Shown here piece by piece: positions 33,895 through 45,174 of a stretch of 64,000 bases of DNA (positions within the stretch are counted from its first letter, which is position 1; each line of letters opens with the position of its first letter). The stretch is from Aradus depressus (Eukaryota > Arthropoda > Insecta > Hemiptera > Aradidae). A program made the position numbers and the translations under genes. The stretch covers positions 18,504,480-18,568,479 of the forward strand of contig OY759218.1 of assembly GCA_963662175.1 (NCBI GenBank), read 5' to 3'. The notes below the pieces were generated by a model that worked only from the letters and a program-made list of their open reading frames with translations, searched no databases and was not told the DNA's origin.

Positions 33895-34045
33895 TTATTG
33901 GAACGACTTCAGATGGTACTCGTTAAAGGCCCTAGATGAATAATAATTTAGGACTTCCACAGTTGTCAGGCTCATGTCCACCAGAGTGACGAAAAAGCTC
34001 TCTGGTAGTAGGCGATGATCTCGTAGTTAGGGCATGAGTCACAAT
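33895..34045 (+). mobile_element. SINE, 3' half only
   Basis: GTACTCGTTAAAGGCCCTAG to 'gagtcacaataacta' matches the SINE body and tail, with small deletions. Confidence 0.75.
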
Positions 34046-34516
34046 AACTAGGAAACTGGGGGGAAGGGTTCCGCCAACGGTGTTGTTATGATATATTTTT
34101 ACATAAGAATGAAGGTAGGTAAGTATTTTTCAAATAACTGACTAAATTGGAAGACAAAAGGTGGAAATAGGATTGCTTTTTATGGAGTAAGCCTGATAAT
34201 AAATCTGTAGATATGAAAGGTAGGAGAAGGGAGAACCATAGTAATAACGGCCAATAACTCACGAGTAGCGAGTAGCGACTGGAGAAGACTGTATTCACTG
34301 CTACTACTATTTAGCATATCAATAAAAAATACAGGAGAGGGGAGCAGCCGAAACAATAGAGAATTATTGAGTGCTTCTTCACGAGGCCGTATTGTTTTTC
34401 AAATGAGGTTTAAGGCAACGATTATCACAACAATAGTCAGCCAAGGCAAAGCGAACCGCAATTCTTTTGTCAAAATTATAACAGATTCACTGGATTCTAC
34501 CAACATTTTTATTTTA
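34046..34516. other. Unassigned non-genic sequence
   Basis: Nothing identified. Confidence 0.45.
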
Positions 34517-34880
34517 AGTTTCTGAAGTTTGGTTGGAGTTTTGTTTATACCTGCTGTTTGCGCTGTAAAGAATTCGGTACTAGAAGTGAACCAACGGTAA
34601 TGTACCTATTTCTCCAGCTCGCATTACTTGCAATCATTTGAGTTTCTGAAGTTTGGTTGGAGCTTCGTTTATACCTGCGGTTTGCGTTGAATTCGGTACT
34701 AGAAGTGAACCAACGGTAATGTACTTCTCCAGCTCGCATTACTTGCAATCATTTAAGTTTCTGAAGTTTGGTTGGAGTTTTGTTTATACCTGCTGTTTGC
34801 GTTGTAAAGAATTCGGTACTAGAAGTGAACCAATGGTAATGTACTTCTCCAGCTATCATTACTTGCAATCATTTAAGTTT
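34517..34880 (+). repeat. Tandem triplication, unit 115-124 bp
   Basis: Units start AGTTTCTGAAGTTTGGTTGG at 34517, 34641 and 34756. Each ends 'attacttgcaatcattt'. They include a piece resembling the S end (AATGTACTTCTCCAGC). Confidence 0.9.
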
Positions 34881-35036
34881 CCGCTCTTCCCCTTAGCCCT
34901 TCCTCCTTTGCCCAAAAATTATTTGGGGTCTTATTTGGAACTCAATCCCCATAAAAAGTTCATGTCCTTGATGAAGGCGGTTTGAAACAAACAACGGATT
35001 GGCTTTCGGTCTCCCCAAAATATATTTATATTATTT

Positions 35037-35082
35037 TTGTTAACGTTTCGCCATTTTTCGGGCCTTGTTAGAGTAACATTTT
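35037..35082 (-). ncRNA. Decayed hammerhead-like motif beside a LINE tail
   Basis: Minus strand: CTAACAA (for CTGANGA), GCC-CGAAAAAT-GGC, GAAAC, GTT, AAC. The GAAAC-GTT part is intact but the first box has two changes. It lies about 110 bp downstream of the LINE remnant that follows, in the same orientation. Confidence 0.4.
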
Positions 35083-35188
35083 TTTTTTTATTCTACAATC
35101 TGTACATAATATACAATGAGTATAGATGAACATTAGATAAAATAAAATGTAGAATTAATGGGAGAAGCCTACCAGTGCTGACACTCCC

Positions 35189-35443
35189 TTAGAAAGTCTC
35201 ATCATTAACGAATAGAATATGCGAGGCGACCGTCGTCTTAAGCGGCGTGGAGGGTTGGGATGGGACTGAGGCCATGCGCCGACCGATACGATTGGGGTGG
35301 GTATCCAACTTAGAATGGAGTTTCTTGAAGCGGAGTTGGATTAGGTCTTGGAATGTAGCAGTCTTTGTGTAGGACATTGTTGGTGACAGAAAAGGGAGCA
35401 TTGACAATTTGCCATAGGACTTCACATTCCTCAAACCCCACAA
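35189..35443 (-). pseudogene. Jockey-like LINE, C-terminal fragment
   Basis: The 84-codon frame contains YTKTATFQDLIQLRFKKLHS and KLDTHPNRIGRRMA. This resembles the segment after the RT thumb in Jockey elements (compare DLMINTVHDSIQDLYSRFHN and KLHSHPNP at 7.1 kb). No catalytic motif is present. Five-prime truncated and probably inactive. An A/T-rich stretch and the ribozyme-like motif follow downstream. Confidence 0.55.
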
Positions 35444-35861
35444 GTAGAGGCCTACTTTTCACTGGACAGAAATAGGTATGAATATAGCTTTTTTTTTTGG
35501 AAATAAAAATCCTAGGGGGAAAAGAGGGAGGGTGTGGAAGTGTAGTGTTCGTAAAGGGCGGGTGGGTGAAGTGTTAACACTGAAATATAAGGTAGGCATA
35601 TATTATAAGGGGTGTCATTCTGTCGCATTGGGCTGCGGTATTGGGACCGGGAGATTTGCATATGAAACCTGATAAATCTCTTCTCTTCTTAGTCTCTCTC
35701 CTCTCTTCTCTATCTACATATAGAAGTAATATTTCAAGTTTCACTTACAATATTAACAATAAATCATTCACAATCCTATTGAAACATTCACTTCTTCAGC
35801 ACACTCATAGTTCAGTCTTCAACTTTGTACCTCATACACTCTCAGAGAACAGAGGTGAAAG
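35444..35861. other. Unassigned non-genic sequence
   Basis: Nothing identified beyond short frames. Confidence 0.45.
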
Positions 35862-36160
35862 CACGCCGTCCTTCGGATGGGACGTTAAGCAATGAGAGTC
35901 TGTGCGAGGGCTCCGGTAGCTCAATGGTATGCGTGCTTGCTTTCTGAGCTCAAGATCGTGGGTTCGAAACCCGGCTGAGGCCCTTATGTGGAAGGTAAAA
36001 TAAACTTAAGCATGCCGTCCTTCGGATGGGTCTTTAAGCCTGTACGATGTCAGGTACTCGTTAAAGACCCCTACCCTAGGTGAATAAACTTAGGTTGGCA
36101 AAATTTAGGACTCCCACAATTGAGTTGGGCTCATGTCCTTGTGACGAAAGAACGCCAAGA
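35862..36160 (+). mobile_element. SINE, diverged, with a duplicated body piece at its left
   Basis: A SINE body fragment (CACGCCGTCCTTCGGATGGG, 35862-35893) precedes a full tRNA head at 35909-35981: A box TAGCTCAATGGTATG, B box GGTTCGAAACCCG. The cloverleaf is degenerate, so this is not a functional tRNA. Confidence 0.8.
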
Positions 36161-36969
36161 AGTCGTGCGATTACAATATTTTCTTATACTAACCCTAATT
36201 CTAATATAGAGTTCGACTCAATAAATATGTTCTATAAAGAATGATTCTGATTGACAGAAGGAATGTTAACGTAAAGAACAGATAAATTATAGATACTGAT
36301 GATGGGTGTGCTTCCCAAAACGTCTGTAATTGCTATTTTTTTAATAATGCTAAATATAAATAGGAGAAGTGTTACTGTGATAAATATATGAATTCAGAAT
36401 CTTATTATACAACCCAAAAGTAAATTTCCATTTATTATTATTATTATTTTTATGGGGTTTCTTTTGATACTTTATTCCCTTTCCTTAACTCTAGAAATCA
36501 ACAAGTCCATCATGAAATTTTCAGGAATTTCTACAATCATTAAATTCTTTAAAAATAGCCAATGTTGCATCCAAAAATATTCATTTCCCCTTCCCTACAA
36601 GATAAGGGGGGAGTTTTTTTTTTTTTTTTTTTTTACTAATATTGCGCTGCTTATTTTAATGGTCTCGGGAAGACGATTCCGTTGCGCCGGATGTCAACGA
36701 CTCTTCGGTTTTCGAAAATTCAGGAAATTAGAAGCCTTTTTTTTTTGATGTTTTTTATTTTTTTTATTTTCAGCACTTTTTTTTTTTGGTTATTCGGCAT
36801 ATTTACAATCAGTTAAAATAGAACTATAAGTAAATTTGACGACATTGAGTATAAAAAAAATAAAATAAAAAATAATAAATGGCAATATACACAAAATAAA
36901 ATAATAATAAGGAAAACAAGAATAATAATATAAAGTATATACAAATGTATACATATAAACAAAATAATA
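36161..36969. other. Non-genic AT-rich, with T-runs
   Basis: Contains the ribozyme-like motif below and T20 and T9 runs (36616-36635, 36738 onward). No coding signal. Confidence 0.5.
36290..36330 (+). ncRNA. Hammerhead-like motif with inactivating change
   Basis: CTGATGA (36296-36302), T, GGG-TGTGCTT-CCC, AAAAC instead of GAAAC, GTC. Stem I pairs well: ATA with TGT next to the core and AATTA with TAATT beyond an internal loop, the type I layout. The G12 to A change should kill cleavage. Confidence 0.45.
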
Positions 36970-37015
36970 AAACTTAATTGATTAATTCATGATAAGAAAA
37001 TACATTGCCGGTGAT
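36970..37015 (-). repeat. Family S, terminal fragment
   Basis: 'cttaattgattaattcatg' followed by 'acattgccggtgattt'. Confidence 0.65.
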
Positions 37016-37390
37016 TTAGTTGTCGTGTAATGTCATCTGTATAAGGTCAAATCCTGAAATGATCACAATGGGATATTGAGTTAGATGTGCCAACAGAGTA
37101 AATATGAGGTGGACATTGAAGAACTGGCGGAAGGGGCACTCATTGACCAGATCCATCCTTGTCCCCCGTAATAAACCTGGCCTGGCCTCGTCGTCCTCCC
37201 TAATCCAATAACAGCTCTAGCGATGGATCACCGGACCCGAGACCGCACCACACACTACCGGATCACTCCAATCCTCGCAGAGTTCCATTTAAACTGAGGG
37301 AAACATGAAGCAACACACTCATGTTAGGGTGCGTATACATTAGCCAAGTCGAGTCTCTCGTATAATGTAATGCTCCTCATTGAGCCGTGG
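37016..37390. other. Unassigned non-genic sequence
   Basis: GTGCGTATACATTAGC (37330) is shared with 4.67 kb. Otherwise nothing identified. Confidence 0.4.
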
Positions 37391-37540
37391 AACGAATATG
37401 GCGAGAGTATACTTAAACCGTCCGGTGAGCCGACCTGCGCAACGAACATGCCGAGAACATACTCTGAACCGGCCAGCGACCCTTCTGCAGAACGAACATG
37501 CCGAGAACATACTCTGAATCGTCCGGCGAACAGAGAGTAG
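37391..37540 (+). repeat. Minisatellite, three 50-bp units
   Basis: AACGAAYATGSCGAGA begins at 37391, 37441 and 37491, an exact 50-bp period. Units 2 and 3 are almost identical. Confidence 0.85.
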
Positions 37541-37659
37541 AGTTGTTTTTAAGATGAACAGCTAATGCTAATTTTTGTCTAAAGTGAGAAAGTTTTGATA
37601 AGGTCATGTGATAAAAACATATATGAAAAATAAAAGTCAGGAAAACTTAAGTCATTGAA

Positions 37660-38057
37660 AGGCTATGTAATAACAATAAATTTATTTCCGTTAAACCAAT
37701 AGGATACGTCAAAAGAATGTATACATTAAGATAGCTTATGAATTAGATTTATAACTACTTGAGTCTAACACACCTATGATTAGTAGTAATAACAAAACTA
37801 AAAAAAGTAAAATGAAATTAATAAAAACTGAACAAATAAATACTTAAAAATATATGAGTACATAAACAAAATTAATACATGAAACATTTATAATAAGTAG
37901 ACACATTTTTTAATTTAATAAAAATTAAGATAACTATTTAAAAAAAAAAAAGTTTTTATACCAACGATGTTTCGGGACGTTCTTACGTCCCATCATCAGG
38001 TCCCAATGTGTGAGATATAGAAAAGAAAGAAAACAATGTAACTATAACAATATATGA

Positions 38058-38110
<53 letters not shown>

Positions 38111-38560
38111 GTAATCAATTATAAGTGAATGTATAAAAATGTCTAAATAAATAAAAAATTATAAATGAATAAATAAAACAATAACGTACATTGAACTGAC
38201 CTTTAAGGTGTGGAGGAAAAGAAAGAAAACAATGTAACTATAACAATATATGAAAAATAATATATATATATATATATATATATATTAATCAATTATACAT
38301 GAATGTATAAAAAAGTTTAAATAAATAAAAATTTATAAATGAATAAATAAAACAATAACGTACATTGAACTGACCTTAAGGTGTGGAGGAACTCTGCCCA
38401 AAAATAAAAATGAAAGCTTTGTATCAAATAATGTTTTTGGATATGAAACACGATTCTTTATTGTGATTATATTATTCTTTTTGAACAGTGAGAATAAAAT
38501 TCCTTTTCCATGTATAGGGTTTCCTCTTCTGTATATATGACCGAACTATTATATATATAT
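37660..38560 (-). mobile_element. Family P copy with internal duplication
   Basis: Reverse complement of the 33-kb copy. Two TA microsatellites (about 38064-38107 and 38262-38285) lie in a 190-bp tandem duplication of the UTR segment. The hammerhead-like core at 37961-38007 (minus) has CTGATGA, T, GGGACGT-AAGA-ACGTCCC, GAAAC, ATC, GTT, with stem II longer than in the 33-kb copy. Confidence 0.75.
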
Positions 38561-39517
38561 ATATCTGCAAAAAAAAAGTTAAATATGTATTATTATATTT
38601 ACTACAAGTCCGAATCATTGGACACACACATCATCTACCAACCCCACACGACTCTTTTTGACAAAGTCTGACAGCTTTTCTCTTTGTGTAAGGGAATGGG
38701 CATGTCTGTATTTATCAGCTAAGGGGCCATGGATAAATTAGGTAATGTATATGGAGGGGGGGGGGGGGGGTCTTGGAAAATGTTACATAACACAATAAAG
38801 CCATAGGTTTTCATTATTTCACTCGTCATTTAGTCAATTTTGCGAGCGGAAAGTGTGAACAAAAAAAAAATTGTCTAAAACGAATATAAGCAGAACCGTT
38901 GAGACGCATTGCCTACTTCTTTGCTCCCATTAATCTACAGACAAGCAGTAAGAGCCTCCATATTGTGTTTCTCCATAGCTCCACAATTTATAGACGTTTG
39001 GCGTTAATAAGGTTTTAGGTAAGACTGCAATTATCAGGTTGAGGTTATTGCTTGTGTAATGTGTAATGTAGAAACAACCTTACCTACTCAGCCATGCATC
39101 ACTTCACCATCCATTCTACACCTTATTAACCATTTTAGTACCCTCTCACCCACTACAGATACACCTTACACCACACCTGGGTCATTTTCTATTTTTTTTC
39201 TGTTATCTTGCATATCGAAATAAATTATAAGTAAATTTAATGACAATGATAATGAAATAAAACAAAAATAAAATTAGAAATATCTATAAAATCGTGAAGA
39301 ATGTGTACAAAAATAAGTAGGTAATACATATATATATATATAATATTTTTTTTCTTTATATATATATAAATAAAAATTATAATTAAATATATATTAATAA
39401 TAAAAATAAATAAAAAATATAAACAAATACATTCAGAATGATTAATAGAGTCGACAGTATTTTTTCAACGTAGAAGGAATTCGAGGTTCGGTCGTGTAAA
39501 TGAAAAATTCAAAATTT
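38561..39517. other. Unassigned AT-rich, with a G15 tract
   Basis: G-run at 38756-38770 and TA-rich stretches near 39.33 kb. No gene signal. Confidence 0.5.
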
Positions 39518-39558
39518 GGCCAACGTTTCGAAAGCTATTTATTTTCATCTTCAGGGCC
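39518..39558 (-). ncRNA. Hammerhead-ribozyme-like motif, family L
   Basis: Minus order: GGCC, CTGAAGA, T, GAAA-ATAAATAGC-TTTC, GAAAC, GTT, GGCC. Stem I is a perfect 4-bp GGCC/GGCC helix and all core boxes are intact. Stem III is the tiny AC/GT, as in the dimer-active minimal hammerheads of animal retroelements. This is one of the best candidates here. Confidence 0.7.
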
Positions 39559-39750
39559 TTATTTGTATGTATTATTAACATTAAGTCAAAACAATTATAA
39601 ACATTTCAAAGAGTTAATTAACTAATGCAATAATTTATACAGAAAGCTCAGACGCAAAATAGGTTTTTTATTCAACAGCTTTATTTGCCATTTATGCTCT
39701 GAATTTCAAATATGAAGTACTCGCCAAATATGAAGTACGGCCTCAGGGAC

Positions 39751-39835
39751 TTGAGTGGATGTGTGTGGTGAAGGTGTTGTGAGATTGTGTGTTACTCACA
39801 AACTCACAACATCTTCACCACACACATCCACTCAA
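39751..39835. repeat. Palindrome, 34-bp arms
   Basis: TTGAGTGGATGTGTGTGGTG mirrored at 39816-39835 with one mismatch, centre about 17 nt. It sits inside the larger inverted pair. Confidence 0.85.
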
Positions 39836-40139
39836 TTCATTATAAGGCCCTGAAGAAAAAAAGGCCAAATTTTGAATTTTTCATTTACATTACAGAACCT
39901 CGAATTCCTTCTACATTAAATAAATTCAGCTTCGAGATCACCCGACATACCACAGTGTTCAGGTCTCCTCGTTTCTTCAACATAATGGCGATACCTCGTG
40001 TCACCTCGGTTTAGCCTCTGACTAGAGGTGGTGGCAGACCGAGAAAGACAGGAAGAGCTGAATATGAATTCATGAGGGGAGAAACTGACCAGCTCTCTAA
40101 ATAATTGCTACTTTAATGTAACAGGTCTTTCGGGCAGCA

Positions 40140-40350
40140 CCTTCTCAATCTTCGTGGAGAATTGTCGGGATGGGACTGAGATGAAAGAGATTGCGCAAAA
40201 GAATTTTCATGGTAAGAAAGTTTTGAATGGAAGTTTAAGAAAACGGGACTTGATGAGGTCGTTGACAAAAGAAATTTTAAGGTCATTATGGAGGCTTGTA
40301 TAACACTTTTTTGTGTGAGAGAAGAAAAATGAAAGCATCAATATCACGAA
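40140..40350 (-). pseudogene. Jockey-like LINE, C-terminal fragment
   Basis: The minus frame gives YTSLHNDLKISFVNDLIKSR and FLKLPFK, then a stop or frame change and SQSHPDNS. It aligns with the 7.1 kb LINE (RTLHNDLMINTVHDSI). Truncated at both ends and interrupted. Confidence 0.55.
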
Positions 40351-40636
40351 ATAGGCGAGTACTTCATATTTGAAATTCAGAGCATAAATGGCAAATAAAG
40401 CTGCTGAATAAAAAACCTATTTTGCGTCTGAGCTTTCTGTATAAATTATTGCATTAGTTAATTAACTCTTTGAAATGTTTATAATTGTTTTGACTTAGTG
40501 TTAATAATACATACAAAACCTTTTACGAAAAGGTAAAATGGATGTAGTCATCTCTTAAAAGTCTGTCATCTTGAAGACTTAGGAAGTTTATTTGCATCAG
40601 AAAGAGGAGAGATCAGGCTTGTGGTCGAAGAAAACA

Positions 40637-41187
40637 AGACAAGCTTTCTGCATTTCTGCCCTGTGCCTTCTTCAGGGCCAATATTGACATATATAGATTA
40701 TTAATAAGTTGATGTATGATACTAAACATTTTTGCCGAGATATTGTGAAACACTTAATAAAAAATATAAAGAAAAACGTATATTTTTTTAAAAATATTGT
40801 CTATTTCACAAATAATGTATAATATGGGAGTACTTTCGGTATTGCTACCATTTTCAGCCACAACTTAACAAATACTGTATTTGTTAGGTCTTGGCTGATG
40901 AAGATGGTAGTAATACCGAAAGTACTCCCATATATTTTGTTAAATAGACAATATTTTTAAAAAACATACCTACGATTTTTAAAATATTTTTTAAAAGATA
41001 AGACATTAAAACTAATTGTGGTTATAGTTTGTTTTGGTGTAAAAATTCAAATGTTAATTACTGGTTTAGTCTCGTTTAGTTTTATTGTCATATCTTGTAC
41101 TTTAATCTAGCATACATCAACTCATTAATGATGTATATATGTAAATTCAGGCCCTGAAGAAGACATACTCAGTGCCGAAAGCTTGGC
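40637..41187. mobile_element. Family L2 inverted pair enclosing a G palindrome
   Basis: Outward-facing ribozyme-like motifs lie at 40637-40679 (minus) and 41150-41187 (plus). Both start GGCC-CTGAAGA-A, and continue to GAAAG-CTT. Arms between ribozyme and centre match ('catacatcaactNattaat'). In the plus copy stem I is GCC/GGC; stem II is worn in both. Confidence 0.7.
40775..40985. repeat. Family G palindrome
   Basis: Two inverted G units around a 32-nt centre. Minus core 40824-40860: CTGAAAA, T, GGTA-GCAA-TACC, GAAAG, TA, CTC, CCA. Plus core 40891-40930 has a 3-nt insertion (CTGATGAAGA). Each is followed outward by an ATAGACAATAT box. Confidence 0.75.
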
Positions 41188-41494
41188 AGAAATTTCGCTA
41201 GTTTGTATCTTGGACCACAAGCCTCATCTCTCCTCCTTCCTTGGTCAATCCCTCCCTAATTGAATTTATTTGCATCAATCTATTCTTTGAAGAAGGTTAG
41301 GCTTGGATCTAAGCACGCAGTCACCCGGTTCTCTTCCATTCTAATTCATTTAAAAGTTGGGTTTGTTATTAGAGCGTCAGTTATCCGAATGGGGACAGAT
41401 CAATTTCAGCACATACTTAGTTTTCAAGGATTTTTTAACTATACACTATTGTATATTTTTTGAAACTTCGTAGCTCTGCTGATATTGATCCTAA

Positions 41495-43258
41495 AAGAGT
41501 TAAATAAAAACAAAGAACTTGTTTAACTTTTATATTGTCTAATTGCACAAAAATGTATACTTAAAGTGTATCGGTTTCGCCATTGTCAGTGCAAAGTTTA
41601 AAAGTGACATTTAGGTTTGCTACGTTGTCATATTTATACAATTCTCAGGTTTTTTGAGATTACCTAAGGATGTGACAGCCTGCTCCCTAGGAAAGTCCCG
41701 GGGGGGGGGGGGGGGGGGAGGGGGAAGTCTTACTTTAACATTACATTTACAAATATTTCAGATTTCAACTAAATTATTATAAGCCCTTATTTCTTATATA
41801 TGCTATGTAATCTACTGTAAGTAATCGACTATAAGCCCCATTCTTAATATGCAAACTTGACAGGAAATTAACGACGATTTGGACTGCTCAAAAGACTACT
41901 AGACAAGCGATCTCAACTTCCCCTCAACCACAAAACCGTTATCTAATCTGGACAATGAGGTTCAGTTCTGGGGTTCTGCTAAGCCTGCGATTTCAATAGA
42001 CCATTCTTACACGAAGTCATAAAGGTATATATAAGTTATACACAAAGCACAAAAAGTACACACTTAACTCTAACACACTATTGGAAGCAATGTTCGTCCG
42101 GTGTTAGTGACCCAAGGGTTTTCTATATACTGCTCTTGTGATCATATTTTCTTATTGTGTGATCACAGCTGAATATTGTCAATTAAAATGTGAAAAAATC
42201 AAAAACCATTCTTACCATTATATTTTCTTTATTTTTTTGTACTTTGTTAGATTATTTATTGACAACTCAAATATTTGTAAAAGTTATGTTAACATAGGAA
42301 CCCAAGAACTGAAAGCCAATGTCCAGAAGTTGAGATCGCTTGTCTAGAAGTCTTTTGGGTAGTCCAAATCGTCGATTTAATTTCCTGTCAAGTCTGCGTA
42401 TTACGAATGGGGTTTATAGTAGATCGCTTATAGTAGAATACATAGTATATATAAGAAATGACGGATTTTAATTATTAGATTGTTGACATCTCAAATATTT
42501 GTAAATTTTATGTTAAGGTAGGATTCCCCCCAACTCGCCAGGAACTTCCTGAGGAACAGGGTCTCACATCCTTTGGTAATCTAAGGTAACTTGAGAATTG
42601 TATAAATATGACAACTTAGCAAACTAGTGTCACTTTTGAACTTGGTGCTTAGCCAAAACCGGTACACTTTATGTACAGTAGACTCTCCCTTATCCGGCGT
42701 TCTGTTAACCGGCGCGCTCCCTTATCCGGCGCTCGCAATATAATATCAAATTTGTTAAAATAAAATTAACATTCAATTATTAGATTATCAATTATATGAG
42801 CCACGTGTATTTACGAGCACATAATTCCGTAACTCACGAATCTTTTATGTATTTTTATTGTACATATATATGTACATTGTATTTATAATGAAGGAAACGC
42901 TAATACAATATTTTATTACTTCATTAATATCCTATAAATAAATTATAATAAATACATAGTTGAAAATCAAACATTTATAAAAAATGTTTCCTAGAATAGA
43001 AAAACAAAGGTACCGTCCCGTTAACTAGTAAAGTATGTACATATTTGTCAATTTAATAAATGTTATCAACAAAATACATACGTGTTTTATTCCTTAGCTC
43101 ACCTAAAAACTTTTTTTTTATGCTTTAATTGATATATTTTTTCTCATTAATTGATAATTTCCGTTATCCGTCGGTCCCGGCAACGCCGGATAAGGGAGAG
43201 TCTACTGTATACATTTTTGTGGAAGTAGACAATACAAAATTTAAACATCTTTGTTTTT
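41495..43258. mobile_element. Large inverted structure built from two A copies
   Basis: Family A minus (41495-41790), an inverted block (41800-41925 versus 42328-42465, 'gatcgcttgtctag'), a centre of about 400 bp with an A fragment (42252-42310), then family A plus (42475-43258). The right A copy is interrupted by a MITE. Both ribozymes have lost stem II (41563-41592 minus; 42636-42660 plus). A G19 tract lies at 41700-41718. Confidence 0.75.
42676..43207. mobile_element. Tigger/pogo-like MITE, 532 bp
   Basis: Perfect inverted ends CAGTAGACTCTCCCTTATCC (continuing GGC) with TA duplications at 42674-42675 and 43208-43209. Additional CTTATCCGGCG-type repeats follow at the left end. CAGT...TTATCCGGC ends with TA targets are characteristic of Tigger/pogo elements. 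No transposase. Confidence 0.88.
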
Positions 43259-43260
43259 AT

Positions 43261-44699
43261 TTATTCTTTATTATTGCTCTGTATTGTTTCGGGTGCATCT
43301 TGCTTTTGTGCAACAGCACCCGTTGTGTCTGTAGAGGGAGCTCGGGATCTGAGCAGTGCTTAAGTGAGATTATGACGGGCTCTATTCTGTTAACTTTTAA
43401 CTATAAAGACACAGATTGCAGAAATGTATTCGGGCATTGATGAAGGAGTACCCTGTACGGCTTGGGACCACCGTGCCAACCAGAAAAGGAAAGCTAAGGA
43501 GATCGGCCGAGATGGATGACAGGATCTTGAGCACAGTAGACAACCACGCTACCACTACCACTACTTAACTTTGAACTAATGTGTGAGTCCATCTGCCTAA
43601 ATGATATCTGAACACAGTGTGTCACCGCCTCTGTTCCTGCTCTAATTGTGATTTCTCGAGCCAGGAGTAACAAACTTCTGTTTCAACTTGGAGTAGATTT
43701 TGTCATTCCTCCACATTAGACATTGCAAGCCATCATAAAGTCTAAAGGGTGCCCGCCTCTCCTCACTTCCTTCCACAAAACCCTAATAACATTTTATTAC
43801 GTTTCAAAAAGTTTTCTGTTTAACACGAGTTGTACGTTCCTTCGCTCACTCTTACATCCATTTAACACTCATAAGTTTATTAATAACCAAGAACCTAGAG
43901 GGCCGATTTGGTCTCCGAAATCTGAATTTTTTGGTAAAACCATGAAGTTTTATACCTTGGCGTAGCTGACTAATTGTCTTGGTACGAACGAAGGTGGCTC
44001 TCATATAAAAAGATACGAATTCAGCGGTTTTTTTTTGAGAAGGGGTTAGAAGTCAGTCGCCATGTAGTTCTTATATTCCCGACATTGATTCATCTTACAG
44101 TCTATATTTCTTTTTTATGAAACCTCTCTCAATGCAATCCGTTCAAAAAACAATGTGTACATGTGAAAACATTGATTGACAGCAGGAGAGTGTTAGAAAA
44201 ATTGAGCAGTGGAAACACTGGCTTTAATTATTGTTTTTAATGACTTTTTCTTCTTTAATCAAAAACTATAGGGTTTTTCTCGGCGCACTGAACATTTATG
44301 CAAAATTTGGTAAAAATCTGAGACCAAATGTGTTACATTCCCACAAAAAATTCACAAAATTGTATCTATGTATGAGTTTATACATAAGTCCTCCGCAGTC
44401 CCTTTTTGTTATCCAAGTCTCAAGGTAGAGAAGAGGTTAGAAAAAAATATTTTATAATCCGTTGTTAAACCTTACAATTTTTATTATTTCTGAAATAATT
44501 CCTATGGAAATTTATCGTACGTTCTTCGGAGCGCTACTTCGTTCCTATTAATTCTACCTCAAATCTAAGAATATATTGTGATTGAAACTTTTATAAGGTA
44601 CATTTTGGTAACAACCAATTTTTCAATAGGACTTGGAGTTTTTGAGTAAATAAAAAAAAAAAACTCTAAAAATATGAGATCAACTATAGTAAATTAGGT
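43261..44699. other. Unassigned non-genic sequence
   Basis: No repeat family except a possible worn retroelement piece near 44.46-44.60 kb (related phrases at 50.75 and 63.40 kb). Short frames lack domains. Confidence 0.4.
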
Positions 44700-45115
44700 A
44701 GTAAAGTAACTATAACAATATATGAAAAATAATATATATATATATACTAATCAATTATAAATAAATATATAAAAAAGTCTAAATAAAAAAAAAGTTATAA
44801 ATGAATAAATAAAACAATAACGTACATTCGACTGACCTTTAAAGTGTGGAGGAACTCTGCCCAAAAAGAAAAATGAAAGTTTTGTATCAAATAATGTTTT
44901 TTGGATGTGAAACAAGCTTTTTTTCTTTTATTGTGGTTATTTTATTCTTTTTGAACAGTGAGAATAAAATTCCGTTTCAGTGTAAAGGGTTTCCTCAAAC
45001 ATAAACATTTTTAGTTGAAATTTAAATTTTTTTATTGTATCTATTGACTTCAAGAAGTGGGGAAGGGCAATAAATAAATAAATTCCTTTATGAGTTATAC
45101 TTTTTTCAAAAAGAG
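44700..45115 (-). mobile_element. Family P, upstream half
   Basis: Minus strand: peptide LPHFLKSIDTIKKFKFQLKM followed by the P UTR and TA repeat, ending near 44700 before the ribozyme region. The peptide frame is open here, without the TAG seen at 33.05 kb. Confidence 0.7.
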
Positions 45116-45174
45116 AAGAGCAATGACTGGATGGTTTTCGACATGCATCTCACAAATCAAGCGACCTTCAGGTA

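Larger units (their letters stand above)
39562..40517. mobile_element. Family L inverted pair around a LINE tail
   Basis: The left arm (39562-39728) and right arm (40350-40517) are near-identical inverted copies ('gtatgtattattaacattaa', 'tatgaagtactcgcc'). The left arm runs into the ribozyme above; the right arm stops just before where its own should be. Between them lie a short palindrome and a LINE remnant. Confidence 0.8.

Noticed and set aside
35909..35981. Possible tRNA gene
   Set aside because: Same SINE head; acceptor and anticodon stems do not pair properly.
37391..37540. CRISPR-like array
   Set aside because: Directly adjoining 50-bp units without spacers: a minisatellite in a eukaryotic context. 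The 63.12-kb array is likewise spacerless.
200..43260. Family A or P as LTRs of a retrotransposon
   Set aside because: No TG...CA termini, primer-binding site, polypurine tract or gag/pol remnants; pairs are inverted rather than direct.
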